This document shows, piece after piece, positions 18,556-28,225 of a stretch of DNA of 64,000 bases. Source of the stretch: Pseudomonadales bacterium. Lineage in GTDB: Bacteria; Pseudomonadota; Gammaproteobacteria; Pseudomonadales; Pseudohongiellaceae. Within the stretch, counting starts at the first letter, position 1. Every line of letters starts with the position of its first letter. The DNA lies in the NCBI GenBank assembly GCA_023257655.1, contig JALRBQ010000029.1:45714-109713 (forward strand), in the 5' to 3' direction. Below the pieces are notes generated by a model. It saw only the letters and a program-made list of their open reading frames with translations, ran no database searches and had not been told where the DNA came from. A program made the translations under genes and the position numbers.

Positions 18556-20829
18556 TCAGAACGTCACGCCGAGAAACAGATACAGTGACGATTCATGGGT
18601 GTCGCTGCGCCCATAACCAAGATACGCCGGTCCCAGCGGACTCTTCCAGCCCACAAACGCGCTGCCGGCGGTGATCAGGTCACCGTAGTCGATGTCGTCC
18701 TTGTCGACCCAGGCATTGCCGGCCTCGAGCGAGGCACCAATGAACAAGGGCAACTGGATCGCACCGAAATCACCGGCGGCCAGTTCGTAGGTATACACGC
18801 CACTAAAGAAGCGGACATGCTTGCCCGAGAGGGTATCCTTGCTGATGCCGGACAGGCTGAGGAAGCCGCCGAGCTGAAACGAACTGAGAAGCGACTCGGG
18901 GTTGTTGTTGAGGTAACTCTGGTACCGCACACGCCCGCGAAGGTTGTGTCGCCCACGGGAGATCACGCCGTTGTATTCGGCATCAATCGTCGTCGAGTAG
19001 TCGTTGAAATCCAGATAGCGATCTTTTGAACGCAGGATCTCGGTGCTGAGCCGCCAGCCTTCCGTCGGGAATGTAGCGTGGTCGAGGCTGTCGAAATTGG
19101 CCTGCAAGACCGCACCCGACTGCTTGAAGTCGATGCTGTCAATGCCGATCAGATCTGCAATGATCCTGGGCGGCTTCGCATTACCATCGATCACGTTGGC
19201 ACCCAGCAACAGATCCAGCCTGTCTGACAGATTCCAGCCCACACCAACAAGAGAACCCAGGCGTTTTGACTTCACCTCGCCGAGTGAGGCGCGATCGCTG
19301 ACATAGGCATAATTTTCATCGGCGTAACTGGCGGTTGCACTCAGGAAATAATCGGTGTTCCCGAGCGGCCAGTAAAGATTCGAGTCGATGAATTTCTCGG
19401 TGCCAATCTGGACCGAGCTGAACCACTCCGCATTGTAAGGAGACAGATTGGTATACCGATAAGAGGCGCCAAGCTGGTAGCGACTGAAGGTGCTGAAGTC
19501 ATCTTCCAACTCCATCTTGAAATTCAGATATCCTGGACCCCACTCTTTCTCATTGACGTCGACCAGCAAGGCATTGCCCAGCTCTGTTTCGCGCAGACTG
19601 GTAGATACCCGGGCAATACTGCCCTGTCCGTACAGGCGATTCACGCCACGTTGAATTGCCGCCGAAGAATATTCGCTGCCGGCCACCAGTCCGAGTCGTC
19701 GCAAAACATAATCGTCTGCCAGTCGCGAATTGTTCTGCAACACGATTTCATCGATGGCCGCCTTCGGGAGTGGTTGCAGGCTAGTGTCTGGCATCGACGT
19801 GGCATTCACGCTAACCGCCAATTGCTGGATGGTGCTGCCTTGCAAGGCACTTGTCGCAGCAGCGAAACCCGGAGGAATGGCTTCGGCCATGCGATTGAAA
19901 CTGGTCAATGTCACATTATTGATGCGAGGCTCGATCAGCAGGTCCGCGTCACTCAACAGTGATTTCTGGTAATTAACGTTGTCACGGGTGAGAAAGCCGG
20001 TGAGTTGCCGCAGCACGGTGACACCGGACTGCAGCCCCGCTCGATCAACTGGTGGACTCCCGATATCAACCGCTATGACCAGATCCGCACCCATGGATTT
20101 CGCGACATCGACCGGCAGGTTATTGGCGATACCACCGTCGACGAGAATGCGTCCCTCATATTCGATCGGACGCAGAATACCAGGTACCGACATCGAGATT
20201 TGTAGCGCGGTGGCGAGATCACCCTTGTCGAGAACTACCGCTTCGCCAGTCTCGATATCCGCCGCAACCGCCTTGAAAGGAACGACGAGGTCATCGAAAC
20301 TCGGGAATTGGGGGAACAGACCCAGCATGGAGTCGACTAGCGCCTTCATGCCTTGCCCCTGGATGAGCCCCAGTGGCAAGCTGATGCGGCGACCGTCAAA
20401 GCCCAGATCCAGCTGCAGCGCAAATTCATCAATCTGGCGCTTGCGACGGTTCGGCGTGGCGCTGCGGCCGATGCTGTCGCGATACGCCGAGTTCCAGTCA
20501 GACTCTGTAAACAAGGCATGGATCTCGTCAATGGATTTGCCGCTGGCGTAAAGACCGCCGACGAACGCACCGATGCTGGTGCCGACGATGATATCGATTG
20601 GCACATGCTGAGCCTCCAATGCCTCGATCACGCCGATATGGGCCGCGCCGCGGGCACCGCCACCACCGAGCACGAGGGCGACACAGGGCCGATTCAGATT
20701 GGGCGGACACCGGTTTTCACTGGAACGGTTGCTGCCAGGGAGCGTGGGTGTAGCTTGCGCCATCCCCTGGAGTGGCAGCAGGCCCAAGAGGCAGTAGGTG
20801 ACGAGCGCCGAAAGCATTGGCTTGGACAT
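18556..20829 (-). CDS. Patatin-like phospholipase with outer-membrane barrel (type Vd autotransporter)
   Basis: The preferred start is ATG 20829, which puts a Sec signal (MSKPMLSALV to MAQA) at the N-terminus; a start at 20913 would add 28 residues before it. The product is 757 aa. The patatin domain carries the oxyanion loop GGGGARGAAH, the nucleophile elbow GTSIGA and the catalytic DGG (LVDGGIANNLP). A POTRA-like segment (IDEIVLQNNSRLADDYVLRRLG onward) precedes a beta-barrel that ends LFLGVTF. This is the architecture of PlpD/FplA proteins, which export a lipase through their own barrel. All catalytic motifs are intact. No adjacent partner gene is needed. Confidence 0.92.
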   Translation of the reverse strand: MSKPMLSALVTYCLLGLLPLQGMAQATPTLPGSNRSSENRCPPNLNRPCVALVLGGGGARGAAHIGVIEALEAQHVPIDIIVGTSIGAFVGGLYASGKSIDEIHALFTESDWNSAYRDSIGRSATPNRRKRQIDEFALQLDLGFDGRRISLPLGLIQGQGMKALVDSMLGLFPQFPSFDDLVVPFKAVAADIETGEAVVLDKGDLATALQISMSVPGILRPIEYEGRILVDGGIANNLPVDVAKSMGADLVIAVDIGSPPVDRAGLQSGVTVLRQLTGFLTRDNVNYQKSLLSDADLLIEPRINNVTLTSFNRMAEAIPPGFAAATSALQGSTIQQLAVSVNATSMPDTSLQPLPKAAIDEIVLQNNSRLADDYVLRRLGLVAGSEYSSAAIQRGVNRLYGQGSIARVSTSLRETELGNALLVDVNEKEWGPGYLNFKMELEDDFSTFSRYQLGASYRYTNLSPYNAEWFSSVQIGTEKFIDSNLYWPLGNTDYFLSATASYADENYAYVSDRASLGEVKSKRLGSLVGVGWNLSDRLDLLLGANVIDGNAKPPRIIADLIGIDSIDFKQSGAVLQANFDSLDHATFPTEGWRLSTEILRSKDRYLDFNDYSTTIDAEYNGVISRGRHNLRGRVRYQSYLNNNPESLLSSFQLGGFLSLSGISKDTLSGKHVRFFSGVYTYELAAGDFGAIQLPLFIGASLEAGNAWVDKDDIDYGDLITAGSAFVGWKSPLGPAYLGYGRSDTHESSLYLFLGVTF

Positions 20830-21115
20830 GACGGAAAACCTTGATTGACAAGAGTGCAGTTTGGATTGGCTAAAGGGCGGGAGTGTGGAATCCGTATTCA
20901 GGGACACCATCATACGGTATTTGCCGAATCACGCGCAGGGTTGAGTCGAAAAATACCGGCAAGGGCCGGCACGGAATGTGAACCTGCGGGATATTCTTCT
21001 GACAGCTACCGGGTCCCGCGCGACCGATGGCCCTTGCCGGTGGCTTTCAAGTAGAATGAACGACTCATCCGATGCGAATCGGCTGTTGAATCCCTCGCCT
21101 TTCAGGAGAACAAGA

Positions 21116-21682
21116 ATGTCTAACAAGATCCTCACCGCTCTGGCCGGTGCCGCGCTGCTCGCAACGCTGTCGCCGAATCTGTTCGCACAGCGCCCTACAG
21201 TCGCTACGGATGTTCCGAATTCCGAGATCATGACAGTGTTTGAACACATGAATGACACGATAGATCAGCAGGTGCGGATCGTCGATATCGGCGATGACAT
21301 CAATGTGGCGGTGGGCATCCTGCAGCGCAAGGTAACCCGCACCGAAGGCGACGAGGTTGCCGCTATCGTGCACCATCAGGTAACCGAGGTGTATTACGTG
21401 CTGTCCGGCTCTGGCGTGTTGGTCACCGGCGGCAACGCCACGGCGAGCTCCGAATTTGCTCCTGACAACATCTCCGTACTGGAGCTGATCGGCCCCAGCG
21501 GCAGCCGCACCGTCGTCAACGGCCAGACCCGTACCGTATCGGCGGGTGACGTGGTCGTGATTCCGGCTGGCGTGCCCCATGGCTTCCGCCACATCCAGGA
21601 ACAGATCACCTATCTCAGCATTCGTGTCGATCCGGATCAGGTGCTGCCCACTGGCTACGCCCATCCTTCGCTGGAAGACTAG
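21116..21682 (+). CDS. Periplasmic cupin-domain protein
   Basis: The start at ATG 21116 follows AGGAG and gives a clean Sec signal ending NLFAQ; product 188 aa. A single conserved cupin barrel follows: HHQVTEVYYVLSGSGVLVTGG supplies the first metal motif and VVIPAGVPHGFRHI the second, so a metal centre is likely. The substrate is unknown; exported single-domain cupins may bind or isomerise small molecules. It is alone on its strand, convergent with the esterase gene with a 4-bp overlap. Confidence 0.85.
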   Translation: MSNKILTALAGAALLATLSPNLFAQRPTVATDVPNSEIMTVFEHMNDTIDQQVRIVDIGDDINVAVGILQRKVTRTEGDEVAAIVHHQVTEVYYVLSGSGVLVTGGNATASSEFAPDNISVLELIGPSGSRTVVNGQTRTVSAGDVVVIPAGVPHGFRHIQEQITYLSIRVDPDQVLPTGYAHPSLED

Positions 21683-22767
21683 CGCAAGGCGCGGGACAGG
21701 AACGGCAGACTGACATCCATGCGGTAGTCGATACCGGAATGGGTGTCGTCGAATTCCTCGTACCGATGCGCAATCCCGGCCTTGTGCAACTGTTGAGACA
21801 GTTGCCGGCATCCATAGTGGATGTGATATTGATCGCGGAATCCGCAGTCGATGAAAATTCCGCGCAGCGACTTGAGTTCTTTTTTGTATTTCGCGACGAG
21901 GTTGACCGGGTCATGGGCGAGCCATTTTTTCCAGCGCGCCTCGATGCGTTCGCCCGTCTCCAGGTCATAAGGCAGATAAAAGCCGTTCGGCGCCGAGGGC
22001 GATGGATCGTACGTCGCCGCCATACACAGGTTCATCAGTGCGTGCACTTCGGCACCCGACGGAGAATTCTTGCTCCACAGGTGCTCGAGGAAACGCCGAG
22101 CGCGCCCGTCATCATGCCCGGGTCGCAAATTCGCCTTCGCGTGCCAAGGCCCACTCTTAAAGGCGGGCATTCGGTATTTCGCCAACTCATTCAGCGTGTT
22201 GGGCCAGTCGTGCTGATAGACAAAATCAAAGTAGGCGTCGCCGGAATGATCCGCCACCGCGCCCCAGTACTGCGCATATTTCATGCCGTGGATGATGGCC
22301 CCGTAGCCACCTGAGGACTTGCCAAAGCAGCCGCGGTGATCACGATCGGCAAGCGTGCGAAACTGACGGTCCACGAACGGAATCAGTTCTTTCGTGAGGT
22401 AATCGGCATAACGACCGATAGCGGTCGAATTGATGTACTGATTGCCACCCAGCGCTGTAAAACAATCCGGAAACACCAGAATACAGGGCCCCATCTTGCG
22501 CTCGTGAATCAGCCGTGCGGCACGCTCGGGTAAATTCTCTTCAAAATTCTTCCAGGCCACATGGGACCAGCCGGAGCCGGTGTAACCCACCAGGTCATAG
22601 AGCACCGGAAAACGCCGATCCCCGCGGTTGTTTGAATACTGCGGCGGCAACCAGACAGGCAACTTCCGAATAAAGGGATCGCCCAGTGCGTTGTCGCGCA
22701 ATACGCGCGATTCATGCTCCAGGATGACGAGTTCACCACTGTTGGATACCGCTTGTTTGCGCGCCAT
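21679..22767 (-). CDS. Esterase D/F-like alpha/beta hydrolase
   Basis: The start at ATG 22767 is supported by GGAGAAG upstream and removes six basic residues from a longer frame; product 362 aa. No signal peptide is seen, so it is probably cytoplasmic. It follows the putative-esterase (PF00756-like) plan: LPVWLPPQYS, VLYDLVGYTGSGW, an LIPFVDRQFRT strand-helix, the nucleophile elbow GKSSGG (Ser151) and a C-terminal His in DDTHSGIDYR. The substrate is unknown; family members hydrolyse acyl esters, siderophore esters or S-formylglutathione. The long insertion between the elbow and the His could be a lid. Confidence 0.83.
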   Translation of the reverse strand: MARKQAVSNSGELVILEHESRVLRDNALGDPFIRKLPVWLPPQYSNNRGDRRFPVLYDLVGYTGSGWSHVAWKNFEENLPERAARLIHERKMGPCILVFPDCFTALGGNQYINSTAIGRYADYLTKELIPFVDRQFRTLADRDHRGCFGKSSGGYGAIIHGMKYAQYWGAVADHSGDAYFDFVYQHDWPNTLNELAKYRMPAFKSGPWHAKANLRPGHDDGRARRFLEHLWSKNSPSGAEVHALMNLCMAATYDPSPSAPNGFYLPYDLETGERIEARWKKWLAHDPVNLVAKYKKELKSLRGIFIDCGFRDQYHIHYGCRQLSQQLHKAGIAHRYEEFDDTHSGIDYRMDVSLPFLSRALR

Positions 22768-22858
22768 TGATCTACTTCTCCTCACACATTACGTGTTCGA
22801 TTCTTATCAGCGTGCATGGTACCGACCCGGCACGGTAATCACCAGCCAGCCACTATCG

Positions 22859-23500
22859 CTAGCGTTGACTGCTGAGAGCCAGACTGAGCCCGAACCAGGT
22901 AAACAGCGCACCTGCCAGCCGATTCAACCAGCGCGCGAGCACAGCACTGCGCGCAAAGCGTGAACTGAGTGACGAGGCAGACCAGGCCAGAAAGTGGCAC
23001 CACAACATGCCATTGAAGTTGAAGATCAATCCCAACACGAGGAAGGCCAACGCCTTGTTGGGGGCGTCGCTGGCGATGAACTGCGGGACGAAAGCGAGAA
23101 AAAACAGCGCGACTTTCGGATTCAGCACATTGGTCAGAAAGCCCTTGTAGTACACCCGCCTGAGCGAGTCGCTGCGCTTGATTACCGGCACGGCCTGAGA
23201 CTGCTCTGGTGCAGCACGACTGAGGAGCATGCCTATTCCCAGATAGAGCAGATAGGCACAACCGATCCACTTCACGACCGTGAACGCCGTGGCGGAAGTT
23301 GCCAGAATTGCCGACAGGCCGAAGGCGGCACACACGACATGCACCATAATGCCCGAGCCGATGCCGAGTGCCGCCACCGACCCGGCGCGAAAACCCTGGC
23401 TCGCGCCGCGGCCAATTACGTAGAGCGAATCCGGCCCGGGCAGGATATTCAGGAGGAAACCCGAGAGAATAAACAAGCCAATATTATCGATGCCAAACAC
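22859..23500 (-). CDS. LysE/RhtB-family amino-acid exporter
   Basis: This 213-aa inner-membrane protein has about six helices. The LysE signature is clear: LLNILPGPDSLYVIGRGASQGFRAG at the N-terminus (PGP motif) and GFLTNVLNPKVALFFLAFVPQF in the middle. It probably exports an amino acid or derivative; the substrate cannot be told. It lies 15 bp downstream of the sugE gene on the same strand, suggesting a two-exporter operon. Confidence 0.92.
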   Translation of the reverse strand: MFGIDNIGLFILSGFLLNILPGPDSLYVIGRGASQGFRAGSVAALGIGSGIMVHVVCAAFGLSAILATSATAFTVVKWIGCAYLLYLGIGMLLSRAAPEQSQAVPVIKRSDSLRRVYYKGFLTNVLNPKVALFFLAFVPQFIASDAPNKALAFLVLGLIFNFNGMLWCHFLAWSASSLSSRFARSAVLARWLNRLAGALFTWFGLSLALSSQR

Positions 23501-23515
23501 AGTGTGTCCTGTCCG

Positions 23516-23836
23516 TCAGGCGGTGGTACCGAGTCGCAGGCCGACTATGCCCACAATGATCAGAGCGATGCTGGCCAAGCGTACTGCATTTGCCGCTTCG
23601 CCGAACAGCACGATACCCAGCACCACAGTGCCGATGGCACCGACTCCAACCCAGACGCTGTAGGCGGTGCCCACCGGCAGAGATTTCATCGCCAGACCCA
23701 ATAGCCACAAACTGATCAACATTGCCAAAGCCGTCCACAGGGTAGGCCACACGCGGGTTAAGCCCTCACTGTATTTAAGCCCTATGGCCCAGCCAACTTC
23801 AAAAATACCGCCGATAACGAGCAGTAGCCATGCCAT
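23516..23836 (-). CDS. sugE: Small multidrug resistance protein, Gdx/SugE guanidinium exporter type
   Basis: This 106-aa protein has four membrane helices and forms a dual-topology dimer in the inner membrane. The essential Glu13 is in IGGIFEVGWAIGLKYSEG, and the middle segment MKSLPVGTAYSVWVGVGAIG matches SugE/Gdx rather than EmrE. The expected substrate is guanidinium, exchanged for protons. I looked for a guanidine riboswitch in the short upstream gap and did not see one. A LysE-type exporter follows on the same strand. Confidence 0.9.
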   Translation of the reverse strand: MAWLLLVIGGIFEVGWAIGLKYSEGLTRVWPTLWTALAMLISLWLLGLAMKSLPVGTAYSVWVGVGAIGTVVLGIVLFGEAANAVRLASIALIIVGIVGLRLGTTA

Positions 23837-23986
23837 AGTTGTTCTCCCGGAAGTTCTCGCGAATGGGGCTCTCTGTAGCGCGATGCAGAGTAAATAATCA
23901 TCAACGCGAATACAATGCCGCTGCGGTTGAATCTACCCGAGCATCGGCTCACAATGATCGCTCATCTATGCATCCGGAGCCGCACC

Positions 23987-24700
23987 ATGAATAACTCCAC
24001 TCGACGTTCCTTTGTCAAAGCCCTGTCAATGGCTGCCCTCGCCGCCCCATTGGTCACTCCGCAGAACGCCAGCGCCCAGTCAACAACAATTCCGGATGCC
24101 TTCGCCAACAATCTGGATCTGAAACCCCTGCCCTTCGACGCCGGCAGCCTCGACGGTTTCTCGGAACGCATCATTACTTCGCACTGGCAGAACAACTATG
24201 TTGGGTCGGTGCGTGCACTCAATGCAGTGAAACAACGTCTGCAAGCTGCTCTCTCCGACGATACCCTGCCCGCTTATGTCTACAACGATCTCAAGCGCGA
24301 GCACCTCATGCGCACCGGCTCGGTCGTGTTGCATGAATATTATTTCGACAATCTGGCCCCGCCCTCGGCACGCGACAGCGAATTGGAGCAGGCACTGGCT
24401 CGCGCCTTTGGCAGTGTGGCGAATTGGGAGAAGGAATTTCGCCGCATCGGCGCCGGACTAGGCGGAGGCTCGGGCTGGGTAATGCTGGCGTGGAATCGGC
24501 ACTCACAGACGCTGGAGAATTACTGGATGTGGGATCACATGCATGCCCCAGCCGCGTCGGAGCCACTGCTGGTAATGGATATGTACGAACATTCCTATCA
24601 CATGGACTATGGTGCGGCTACCGGACAGTACATCGATGCCTTCATGCGCAATCTAAACTGGCAAGTGGTAGCCGCTCGACTCGATGCCGCAATGGCATAA
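23987..24700 (+). CDS. Tat-exported Fe/Mn superoxide dismutase family protein
   Basis: The start at ATG 23987 follows GGAG and gives a Tat signal (STRRSFVKAL, hydrophobic core, AQS), product 237 aa. All four metal ligands can be placed: His in ITSHWQNNYV, His in VVLHEYYFDNLAP, and Asp/His in MDMYEHSYHMDY. GSGWVMLAWN matches the family core. Compared with E. coli SodB, the first ligand helix is two residues shorter (HW-QNNYV instead of HYGKHHQTYV). Export suggests it removes superoxide in the periplasm. Whether it uses Fe or Mn, or is a catalytically altered relative, cannot be read. Confidence 0.85.
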   Translation: MNNSTRRSFVKALSMAALAAPLVTPQNASAQSTTIPDAFANNLDLKPLPFDAGSLDGFSERIITSHWQNNYVGSVRALNAVKQRLQAALSDDTLPAYVYNDLKREHLMRTGSVVLHEYYFDNLAPPSARDSELEQALARAFGSVANWEKEFRRIGAGLGGGSGWVMLAWNRHSQTLENYWMWDHMHAPAASEPLLVMDMYEHSYHMDYGAATGQYIDAFMRNLNWQVVAARLDAAMA

Positions 24701-24708
24701 GACAGTCT

Positions 24709-25152
24709 TCAGATATCCGCTTCGCTGCCATTCGCCTCACCCTGGCGCGACAGCTGGCATTCGGTGATGACCGGCATCAGCCCCATGTACCGGAGCAGCA
24801 AGGCGCCGCGGATATCGGTGCGCTCCAGAAGGGGTGTTTCCTCGTCGACCAGGAGCATCCGCGAAGTCGTCGCGACGAGTTCAGCATCCATGAATTGCAT
24901 ACACCGATGCACGCCGAGGTCGGCCGGTAGTTCGGCTAGCGCCTCTTCACGCGAAAGAAAGACTTCCCTGCTGTCACTGAAATAGATGAAATCAGCGACA
25001 CCGTCCCGATCCAGATCGCGAACACACATGTCATACACCATGAAATTGTCGCAATAGAGCGAGGTCTCAGCACCCAGATATTCCCGCACCGTGGCGCAGT
25101 GGGGCAGCAACAGCAGTGCAAGGACGATAACGCTGAAACGAACCGGAATCAT
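24709..25152 (-). CDS. Small lipoprotein with a calcium-loop-like motif
   Basis: This 147-aa protein begins with a lipoprotein signal ending LLPHC, then a soluble domain with four further Cys. DLDRDGVADFIYF resembles a Ca-binding EF-hand or FG-GAP-like loop (D-x-D-x-D-G). The family is not recognised. It converges on the SOD gene with an 8-bp gap. Its own promoter probably lies in 25153-25237. Confidence 0.7.
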   Translation of the reverse strand: MIPVRFSVIVLALLLLPHCATVREYLGAETSLYCDNFMVYDMCVRDLDRDGVADFIYFSDSREVFLSREEALAELPADLGVHRCMQFMDAELVATTSRMLLVDEETPLLERTDIRGALLLRYMGLMPVITECQLSRQGEANGSEADI

Positions 25153-25237
25153 AGAGGCGCCTCCTCCTGTGCATTACTGCGGCTGCACGGAAAATTGCTG
25201 AAGCTCTACAGGGCAACGGTCATGAAACGGTCATGCC

Positions 25238-26155
25238 TCAGACATACTTGGCCGCTAATTGCAGCCAGAAAGGGATGGCGAGGAAGGCAGCAAGCGTCTG
25301 CACAGTGATGATGTTTGCCATCAGTGTGACATTGCCCCCAAGTTGTCTGGCCAGAATGTAGGCCGATGGGGGAGCAGGTAGCGCCCCGAGTATCAGCAGA
25401 ATCATCGCCATCGTGTCATTGATCCCGAGCAGCACGCTGGCACCGAGCAGCATCGCCGGAAACAGCAGCAGCTTGGTCATCACCGCCACCAGTAGCGGCC
25501 AGCTCTGTGCGGCGAGCGAGGTAAAATGAATGCCGGCACCGACCGCCAGCAAGCCCAGCGGCAACGCCGGCTGGGTGAGGATTGTCAGTACATCGACGCC
25601 CAGCGGTGGCAGTCGTACGTTGAAATAGCTGATAGCGATGCCCACCAGGCAGGCCAGCACCAGAGGATTGCTCACAGTCGCGGTGAGTGCTGCCGCTCCA
25701 CGATTGGCGCCGTTGCCACTGAGCAGGCTGAGGCTGATCACGCTCAGCACATTGACTAGGGGAATGAATACCGCCAGCGCCAGCGCCGCCGTGGTCAGTC
25801 CGCGGTCGCCGTAAAGCGCCTCGATGCAGGCGAGCCCGATATAGGTATTGAACCGGATGCTGCCCTGAAATACCGAACTGAGTGAACCCGGATCCCGTGT
25901 GATGAGTTTGCGCAACACCACCACAAACACGGTCATGCCCGTCAGCGCCAGCCCGATCACCGCCGCGCTCTCGCGCAATGCCGACCAATTGAATGTCGAA
26001 GTGGAAAGCCGGAGCACGAGTAGCGCCGGGAAGAAGAAGTAATAGGTTAGTCGTTCGAGTTCCGGCCAGACCGCTGCACCGATCAAGCTTGTGTGTCTGA
26101 TTGCAAATCCGAGCAGGATAATGAGAAAAATCGGGATCAGTGCGTCTGCAATCAT
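25238..26155 (-). CDS. AEC (auxin-efflux-carrier) family transporter
   Basis: This 305-aa inner-membrane protein has about ten hydrophobic segments, opening with ALIPIFLIILLGFAIR and containing LTYYFFFPALLVLRLS, both standard for the bacterial AEC/malonate transporter family. The second half ends with LGALPAPPSAYILARQLGG and TVQTLAAFLAIPFWLQL. Substrates in this family are organic anions such as malonate or malate; none can be assigned here. It is divergent from the LysE-type gene at 26287. Confidence 0.9.
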   Translation of the reverse strand: MIADALIPIFLIILLGFAIRHTSLIGAAVWPELERLTYYFFFPALLVLRLSTSTFNWSALRESAAVIGLALTGMTVFVVVLRKLITRDPGSLSSVFQGSIRFNTYIGLACIEALYGDRGLTTAALALAVFIPLVNVLSVISLSLLSGNGANRGAAALTATVSNPLVLACLVGIAISYFNVRLPPLGVDVLTILTQPALPLGLLAVGAGIHFTSLAAQSWPLLVAVMTKLLLFPAMLLGASVLLGINDTMAMILLILGALPAPPSAYILARQLGGNVTLMANIITVQTLAAFLAIPFWLQLAAKYV

Positions 26156-26286
26156 GGCGGCATACTATCCTCACCGTTCCTGCTTTTCCAGCACACGGGG
26201 CGCATGGTACGCTTGCACCCTGCTTCGCAGTCGCTGTCGACCCCTTCTGGCGCAGCCCCCTCATCTGTTACGACTCTGGAATTCGC

Positions 26287-26898
26287 ATGGAATACGCGGC
26301 AATCATCGCCTTTGCCATTACGGCATGTGTCACACCCGGTCCCAACAACGCCATGATTATGGCGTCTGGTGTGAATTACGGCATACGCGCCAGCCTGCCG
26401 CATTTTTTTGGCATCATCCTCGGCTTCCCCGCCATGGTGGTTGCTGTCGGGCTCGGCATCGCCTCGCTGTTCGAGCGTTTTCCCGTGCTGCATGTGGTTC
26501 TCAAGCTTGCCGGTGCCGCCTACCTGACCTATCTCGCCTGGCAAATTGCCACCGCACCGGTTGCCGCGGCCACTCGTAATTCCGGCAAGCCTTTCTCGTT
26601 TGTCCAGGCGGCAGCCTTTCAATGGGTCAATCCCAAGGCCTGGGTGCTGGCGATCGGTGCCACCGTTACCTACACCGTGATCGCAGACAGTTATATCGTG
26701 CAGATACTCATTCTGGCCGGCATCTTCCTTGTGTTTGGGGCACCCTGCATTCTGCTCTGGCTCTGGTGTGGCGCCGCGCTCAAGTCCATACTGCAGAATC
26801 CGACATCGCTGCGGGTCTTCAACATTTCCATGGCCGCGCTGTTGATGGCTTCGCTGATACCGGTCTTCATCGAGTTGGCCGGACAATTTACCCACTAA
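26287..26898 (+). CDS. LysE-family amino-acid exporter
   Basis: The ATG at 26287 starts directly before the first helix (MEYAAIIAFAITACVTPGPNN), so the longer in-frame start at 26140 is rejected. The product is 203 aa with about six helices. The PGPNNAMIMASGVNYG and QWVNPKAWVLAIG motifs mark it as LysE/RhtB. It lies 13 bp upstream of the M20 peptidase. An exporter paired with a secreted peptidase could handle amino-acid products, but this is inference. Confidence 0.9.
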   Translation: MEYAAIIAFAITACVTPGPNNAMIMASGVNYGIRASLPHFFGIILGFPAMVVAVGLGIASLFERFPVLHVVLKLAGAAYLTYLAWQIATAPVAAATRNSGKPFSFVQAAAFQWVNPKAWVLAIGATVTYTVIADSYIVQILILAGIFLVFGAPCILLWLWCGAALKSILQNPTSLRVFNISMAALLMASLIPVFIELAGQFTH

Positions 26899-26911
26899 CG
26901 GGAGTCTCCTT

Positions 26912-28225
26912 GTGAAACACCTACTCGCCACATTACTGTTTGGGGTCGTGACCTCACCAGTGCTGGGACAGTTGAGCACGACCGAGCAGGATCTCGCCGC
27001 CTACATCGATGATCATCATGACGAGGCGATCGCCCTGCTCGCGGAAGTCGTCAATATCAACAGCGGCACACAGAACTTCGCTGGCGTGACTGCAGTGGGT
27101 CGCGTGTTCCAGCAACGCTTCGACGCGCTGGGTCTACAGACGCAATGGATTGATGGTAGTGCGTGGAATCGTGCCGGCCATCTGCGCGCGCAACATCTCA
27201 ATCCGGCGAGCGAGTCGCCTCATATTCTGCTGATTGGCCATCTCGATACTGTCTTCCAGTCTGATAGTCCGTTTCAGCGCTTTACCAATCTCGGCAACAA
27301 CATTGCGAGTGGTCCCGGAGTCGCTGACATGAAGGGCGGCGATGTCATCATCCTGCAGGCGCTGTCGGCGCTACGCGAACTGAGTCTGCTCGATGCGATG
27401 AATATCACCGTGTTCATGACCGGTGACGAGGAATCCACCGGTAGTGGGATGTTGCAGACGCTGGCACGGGCTGATCTCGTCGCAGTGGCGAGGGATGCGG
27501 ACATCGCGCTTGGATTTGAAAATGGCGATGGCAATCCGGCTACCGCTATTCCGGCCCGACGCGGGTACGCGAGCTGGGAACTCCGGGTACACGGCAATCC
27601 TTCACACTCCTCCCAGATATTCCAGCCAGAAGTCGGCGCCGGCGCGATCTTCGAGATCGCTCGCATCCTCAACAGCTTCTATGAAGAACTCGGCAATGAA
27701 CAGTACCTCACGTTCAACCCTGGTGTGATCATGGGAGGAACGGAATTGGAACTCGACAGTGATGCCAGTCGCGGCAATGCCTTCGGTCTGCCAAATGTGG
27801 TGGCGCAGGTGGCTGTAGCTCGTGGTGATTTACGCATGCTCTATCCCGAACAGACGACCCGTGCCCGCGCAGCAATGGAACGAATAGTCGCAAACAACCT
27901 TGCAGGCACCTCTGCCGAATTCAGTTTCGATGCCGGCATGCCGCCGTTCGAAGATCGCCCGAGCAACCGACGTCTGCTGGACTGGTTCAGTGAGGTCAGT
28001 GTGGATCTGGGCCATGGCGCGGTGACCGCCGTGGATCCGAGCCGAGCCGGCGCCGCCGACATCTCGTTTGTCAGCGACTACATCGCAATGGCTATCGACG
28101 GCATCGGCATGGGTGGCGCCAATGATCACACCGTCAACGAAACCGGCGATCTCGAGTCGATGCGCATCCAGTCCCGACGCGCCGCCGTGTTGCTGCATCG
28201 ACTGAGTCAGGGTCGCTATGAGTGA
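26912..28225 (+). CDS. Secreted M20-family zinc carboxypeptidase (glutamate carboxypeptidase-like)
   Basis: The start is GTG 26912 after GGAG. The 437-aa product has a Sec signal ending VLGQ, so it is periplasmic or secreted. The di-zinc M20 ligands are in order: His110 and Asp112 in LIGHLDTV, bridging Asp139 in GPGVADMKGG, catalytic Glu173 and Glu174 in GDEESTGSG, an Asp/Glu position at GFENGDG, and the distal His in GGANDHTVNE. The dimerisation domain is in the middle (ELRVHGNPSHSSQIF). It resembles carboxypeptidase G2-type enzymes that release C-terminal Glu or act on aminoacyl conjugates. Confidence 0.92.
   Translation: MKHLLATLLFGVVTSPVLGQLSTTEQDLAAYIDDHHDEAIALLAEVVNINSGTQNFAGVTAVGRVFQQRFDALGLQTQWIDGSAWNRAGHLRAQHLNPASESPHILLIGHLDTVFQSDSPFQRFTNLGNNIASGPGVADMKGGDVIILQALSALRELSLLDAMNITVFMTGDEESTGSGMLQTLARADLVAVARDADIALGFENGDGNPATAIPARRGYASWELRVHGNPSHSSQIFQPEVGAGAIFEIARILNSFYEELGNEQYLTFNPGVIMGGTELELDSDASRGNAFGLPNVVAQVAVARGDLRMLYPEQTTRARAAMERIVANNLAGTSAEFSFDAGMPPFEDRPSNRRLLDWFSEVSVDLGHGAVTAVDPSRAGAADISFVSDYIAMAIDGIGMGGANDHTVNETGDLESMRIQSRRAAVLLHRLSQGRYE

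Noticed and set aside
23837..23986. Guanidine riboswitch upstream of sugE
   Set aside because: The short leader lacks the conserved cores of the guanidine-I, -II and -III classes as far as I can see.
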